From Candidatus Nomurabacteria bacterium (GTDB lineage: Bacteria; Patescibacteriota; Minisyncoccia; Phycocordibacterales; UBA9973), in the NCBI GenBank assembly GCA_023267515.1, contig JAHFNF010000032.1:1-7534 (forward strand): a DNA stretch of 7,534 nucleotides. Direction: 5' to 3'. The first letter of the stretch is position 1; each line of letters opens with the position of its first letter. Shown here piece by piece: positions 5,428-7,534 of the stretch. The notes beneath the pieces are model-generated. The model ran no database searches and had not been told where the DNA came from. It saw only the letters and a list, made by a program, of their open reading frames with translations. The translations under genes and the position numbers were made by a program.

Positions 5428-7512
5428 TTAATTTATCCAGAACGGTGCATCAGAAAAATCAGCAACACCACTTGTAGGAAATGCGACTGTGACTTTATAC
5501 CATCCCGGAGTTACTACAGTTGGAAGCATCAGTGTTTCATTTCCATCATTAGACATATAATAAGGTGCTGTAGTAATATATGGTCCGCCTGAGGCAAGAG
5601 CAATACCCATATAACCAACTTCAGCTAAGGGTATATTACAAGAATCCCAGGTTATATTTACTGGCTGACCAGCAGAGAAAGATTCACTACTACCATTTGG
5701 ATATATTATGCGAACACTAGGATTTGGGGTTGAACAACCTGATGTAGATGAGAGTATAAACTGTCCGTAAGAGATACCTGTACTGTTTTGAGCAGCAAAG
5801 CGGTAAAAATACGATGTCTGTGGTACTAAACTATTAAGAGTATCAGTAACGGTTTGGGAAGAAAGCGTTGAAATTAAGCGCATGGTTTGAGCTATAAATG
5901 ACGGATTCCAATATTCAAACCAATACTCAAGATTTGGAATTGGCGAGCTATAAGATCCCAAAAAGTTTATACTGGTATTACTAACAGTGGTAGGTCCAAG
6001 CGTAGAAACATTTGGTATTGCTGGAAATACTCCATCCCCATAGCCAGGAGGAACAACCACAGCAGAAGCAGCGGCTCTTTCTATCCACGGGGCATTAGGG
6101 GTAACTTGTGTCCAGTTTAATCCATCTGCTGATTGCCAAAAATCATGCTCGGCAAACACAGGGAGTGACCACAGATCTTTAGCTCCACTAATAAGATATA
6201 TTCTATTATTCATAACAACAGAGGAATGTTCCTCACGCGGGCCCCACGGAGCAGACAAGGTTATTGGATTCCAAGTAACTCCCCCGTCTGAAGAACTCCA
6301 AACATCCCCATACACATTTGTCGTAAATTGGGACGGACTCCACCAAAATCCAAGACCTGCTGTCGGGGTAAAATAAAAGTCAAAAAAATCAGAAGGGTCG
6401 GTAACTTTTACCCCTCCAAAAACGTAAATTTTACCATTCAAAGTTAAAGCTCCATGATTAGCTCTTTCTCCCCATGGTGCATTCGCATTTACAGTATTCC
6501 AAGTTATTCCATCCGTAGAAGAAATAACATCATTTACGTAACCATATCCATTTACTTGTCTAAACCCTCCAACAACAAAAAGTTTATTTTGGTAAACAAA
6601 AGCTTGATGCCCAGCTCTTTTAAGTAGTGGATCACCAGAAGTAATTTGCTGCCAATCAGCACCGTCGGAAGATTTCCAAACATCATCCAAAACATTTCCA
6701 GTACAATCTACTCCGCCAATTAAATAGATTTCGTTTTGAAATACAGTCAAAGTGAAACTTGCTCTGCCTGGAAATGGTGTGTCTGTAAAGACTGAGGACC
6801 AGTTTCTACCCCCATCTACTGAAGACCAAATCTCATTACTACATACATTTCCTGTCCAGCCACCAATTAACCAAATTTTATTATTAAAATAGACTGTACT
6901 AAAAGATACCCTTGTCTTCCAGGGTCCTGGATTAGAACCATCATAAGAGGCAGAAGCAGGTGGCAACATCTGTCCATTCGTGAGATCCCAGACATCGTTG
7001 TTATAAGCAACACCATACGTACTAGGACTACCGTAAAATCTGTCTGTTACGCCACCCATATATATTATTCTAGGACGAAGATTTTGTGTGGCAGCAATAC
7101 CTTTTGGTAACCCTATTGATTCTATTTTCTTATCAACTGGAAGAGTAGAGTTACCGGACAAGTTTGAAGATACACTAGTATTTGTCACATTTAATGTTTC
7201 ACTATTTTTTGCTGGAATCTTTTTAATTTTATCTTTTGCAGATGTTTGCATAGTTTTTATCTGTTGTAAAATATCGGACGAAACTGATGTATCTTTTTTG
7301 CTAGAAACATAAGCAAATATTGGGGCAGATATTTTACTCTGTGCCACCGGATTTTCTTGTGCACTCAAAGTCAAAGTACTATTAGTATTTAAAACTTGTG
7401 CTGATTGATCTTTAGTATGAATAGTATTTTTAATAACTACATATCCAAAACCAACAACAACTAGGACGATAAGTAAGGTTGCAATTTGCGAGAAGTTTTT
7501 GTTTTTATTCAT
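5428..7512 (-). CDS. Membrane-anchored Kelch beta-propeller protein with FN3- and Ig-like C-terminal domains
   Basis: A 694-residue surface protein. A membrane helix at about 10-28 is followed by a Ser/Thr/Asn-rich linker to about 145. Residues 146-490 hold a Kelch-type propeller. Its repeated blade unit is 'DVW.S.DG..W......APW..R..H......N.IY..GG', with DVW/EIW/DFW-like starts near 172, 226, 277, 328, 403 and 457, making six blades. The opening strand RIIYMGG (148-154) probably closes the ring with the last blade. An FN3-like domain follows at about 505-590 (motif LVPQTSYFYRFAAQN). An Ig-like domain at about 598-694 carries IIYPNGSSESFSAGQPVNI and resembles domains that end many secreted Patescibacteria proteins. 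Kelch propellers of this sort bind proteins or glycans; no enzyme active site is evident. A helix anchor rather than a cleaved signal is inferred, as no cleavage site stands out. The ATG at 7512 has no Shine-Dalgarno sequence; TAAAAT lies five bases upstream. Confidence 0.9.
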   Translation of the reverse strand: MNKNKNFSQIATLLIVLVVVGFGYVVIKNTIHTKDQSAQVLNTNSTLTLSAQENPVAQSKISAPIFAYVSSKKDTSVSSDILQQIKTMQTSAKDKIKKIPAKNSETLNVTNTSVSSNLSGNSTLPVDKKIESIGLPKGIAATQNLRPRIIYMGGVTDRFYGSPSTYGVAYNNDVWDLTNGQMLPPASASYDGSNPGPWKTRVSFSTVYFNNKIWLIGGWTGNVCSNEIWSSVDGGRNWSSVFTDTPFPGRASFTLTVFQNEIYLIGGVDCTGNVLDDVWKSSDGADWQQITSGDPLLKRAGHQAFVYQNKLFVVGGFRQVNGYGYVNDVISSTDGITWNTVNANAPWGERANHGALTLNGKIYVFGGVKVTDPSDFFDFYFTPTAGLGFWWSPSQFTTNVYGDVWSSSDGGVTWNPITLSAPWGPREEHSSVVMNNRIYLISGAKDLWSLPVFAEHDFWQSADGLNWTQVTPNAPWIERAAASAVVVPPGYGDGVFPAIPNVSTLGPTTVSNTSINFLGSYSSPIPNLEYWFEYWNPSFIAQTMRLISTLSSQTVTDTLNSLVPQTSYFYRFAAQNSTGISYGQFILSSTSGCSTPNPSVRIIYPNGSSESFSAGQPVNITWDSCNIPLAEVGYMGIALASGGPYITTAPYYMSNDGNETLMLPTVVTPGWYKVTVAFPTSGVADFSDAPFWIN

Positions 7513-7517
7513 AGATA

Positions 7518-7523
7518 ATTTTA
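7518..7523 (-). promoter_or_regulatory. Possible -10 element for the surface-gene operon
   Basis: TAAAAT ends five bases before the Kelch ATG in a very AT-rich stretch. The region where a -35 would lie runs off the window. The spacing is one base shorter than at the other leaderless candidates here, and AT-rich sequence makes chance matches likely. Confidence 0.3.
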
Positions 7524-7534
7524 CTATTAATAAT

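Noticed and set aside
7088..7312. 74-codon plus-strand frame opposite the Kelch linker
   Set aside because: It looks hydrophobic only because it mirrors a Ser/Thr/Lys-rich linker; it has no promoter or ribosome site and is the only such case on that strand.
3510..7512. Use of TGA as a sense codon, as in Gracilibacteria/Absconditabacteria
   Set aside because: All genes read through cleanly under the standard code with TGG for tryptophan; six TAA/TAG stops are too few to argue for reassignment.

Overview
The window is 7,534 bases of AT-rich bacterial DNA with every recognisable gene on the minus strand. Nothing names the organism directly. Several traits suggest a small-genome bacterium of the Patescibacteria/CPR type, Parcubacteria-like: tight spacing, mostly single-membrane-anchored surface proteins, a membrane-fusion adaptor with a beta-rich insert in its hairpin, a Gmad2-domain protein, an HtpX protease, and genes without Shine-Dalgarno sites. 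That assignment is an inference. All six visible stop codons are TAA or TAG.

Read in the direction of transcription (right to left), the window opens with a compact run of five genes separated by 3 to 15 bases. They are a membrane-anchored Kelch beta-propeller protein with two C-terminal Ig/FN3-like domains (7512-5428), a small anchored protein with a GCGxxC motif (5421-4924), an anchored Gmad2-domain protein (4920-4399), an HtpX-type M48 membrane metalloprotease (4394-3510) and a cardiolipin-synthase-like phospholipase D (3494-2463). The first three look like a surface-exposed set. HtpX and the phospholipase D fit membrane-protein quality control and phospholipid synthesis or remodelling.

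The middle (2462-2112) holds an intergenic stretch with the decayed 5' half of a tRNA-Ser, a perfect 12-base palindrome and an intact tRNA-Ser(GGA). Next is a membrane protein that looks like a MASE3 sensor domain with no output domain (about 2093-1263). It is followed by tRNA-Met(CAT) and tRNA-Asp(GTC). The CCA of tRNA-Asp directly abuts the ATG of an HlyD/MacA-type adaptor that runs off the left edge (1037-1).

The most notable signal is in gene starts. Several genes have a good -10 hexamer only 5 to 7 bases before the start codon and no Shine-Dalgarno sequence, which implies leaderless mRNAs. The adaptor would get a near-leaderless message by tRNA 3'-end processing instead. No mobile element, CRISPR array or rRNA is seen, and there is no convincing intrinsic terminator.
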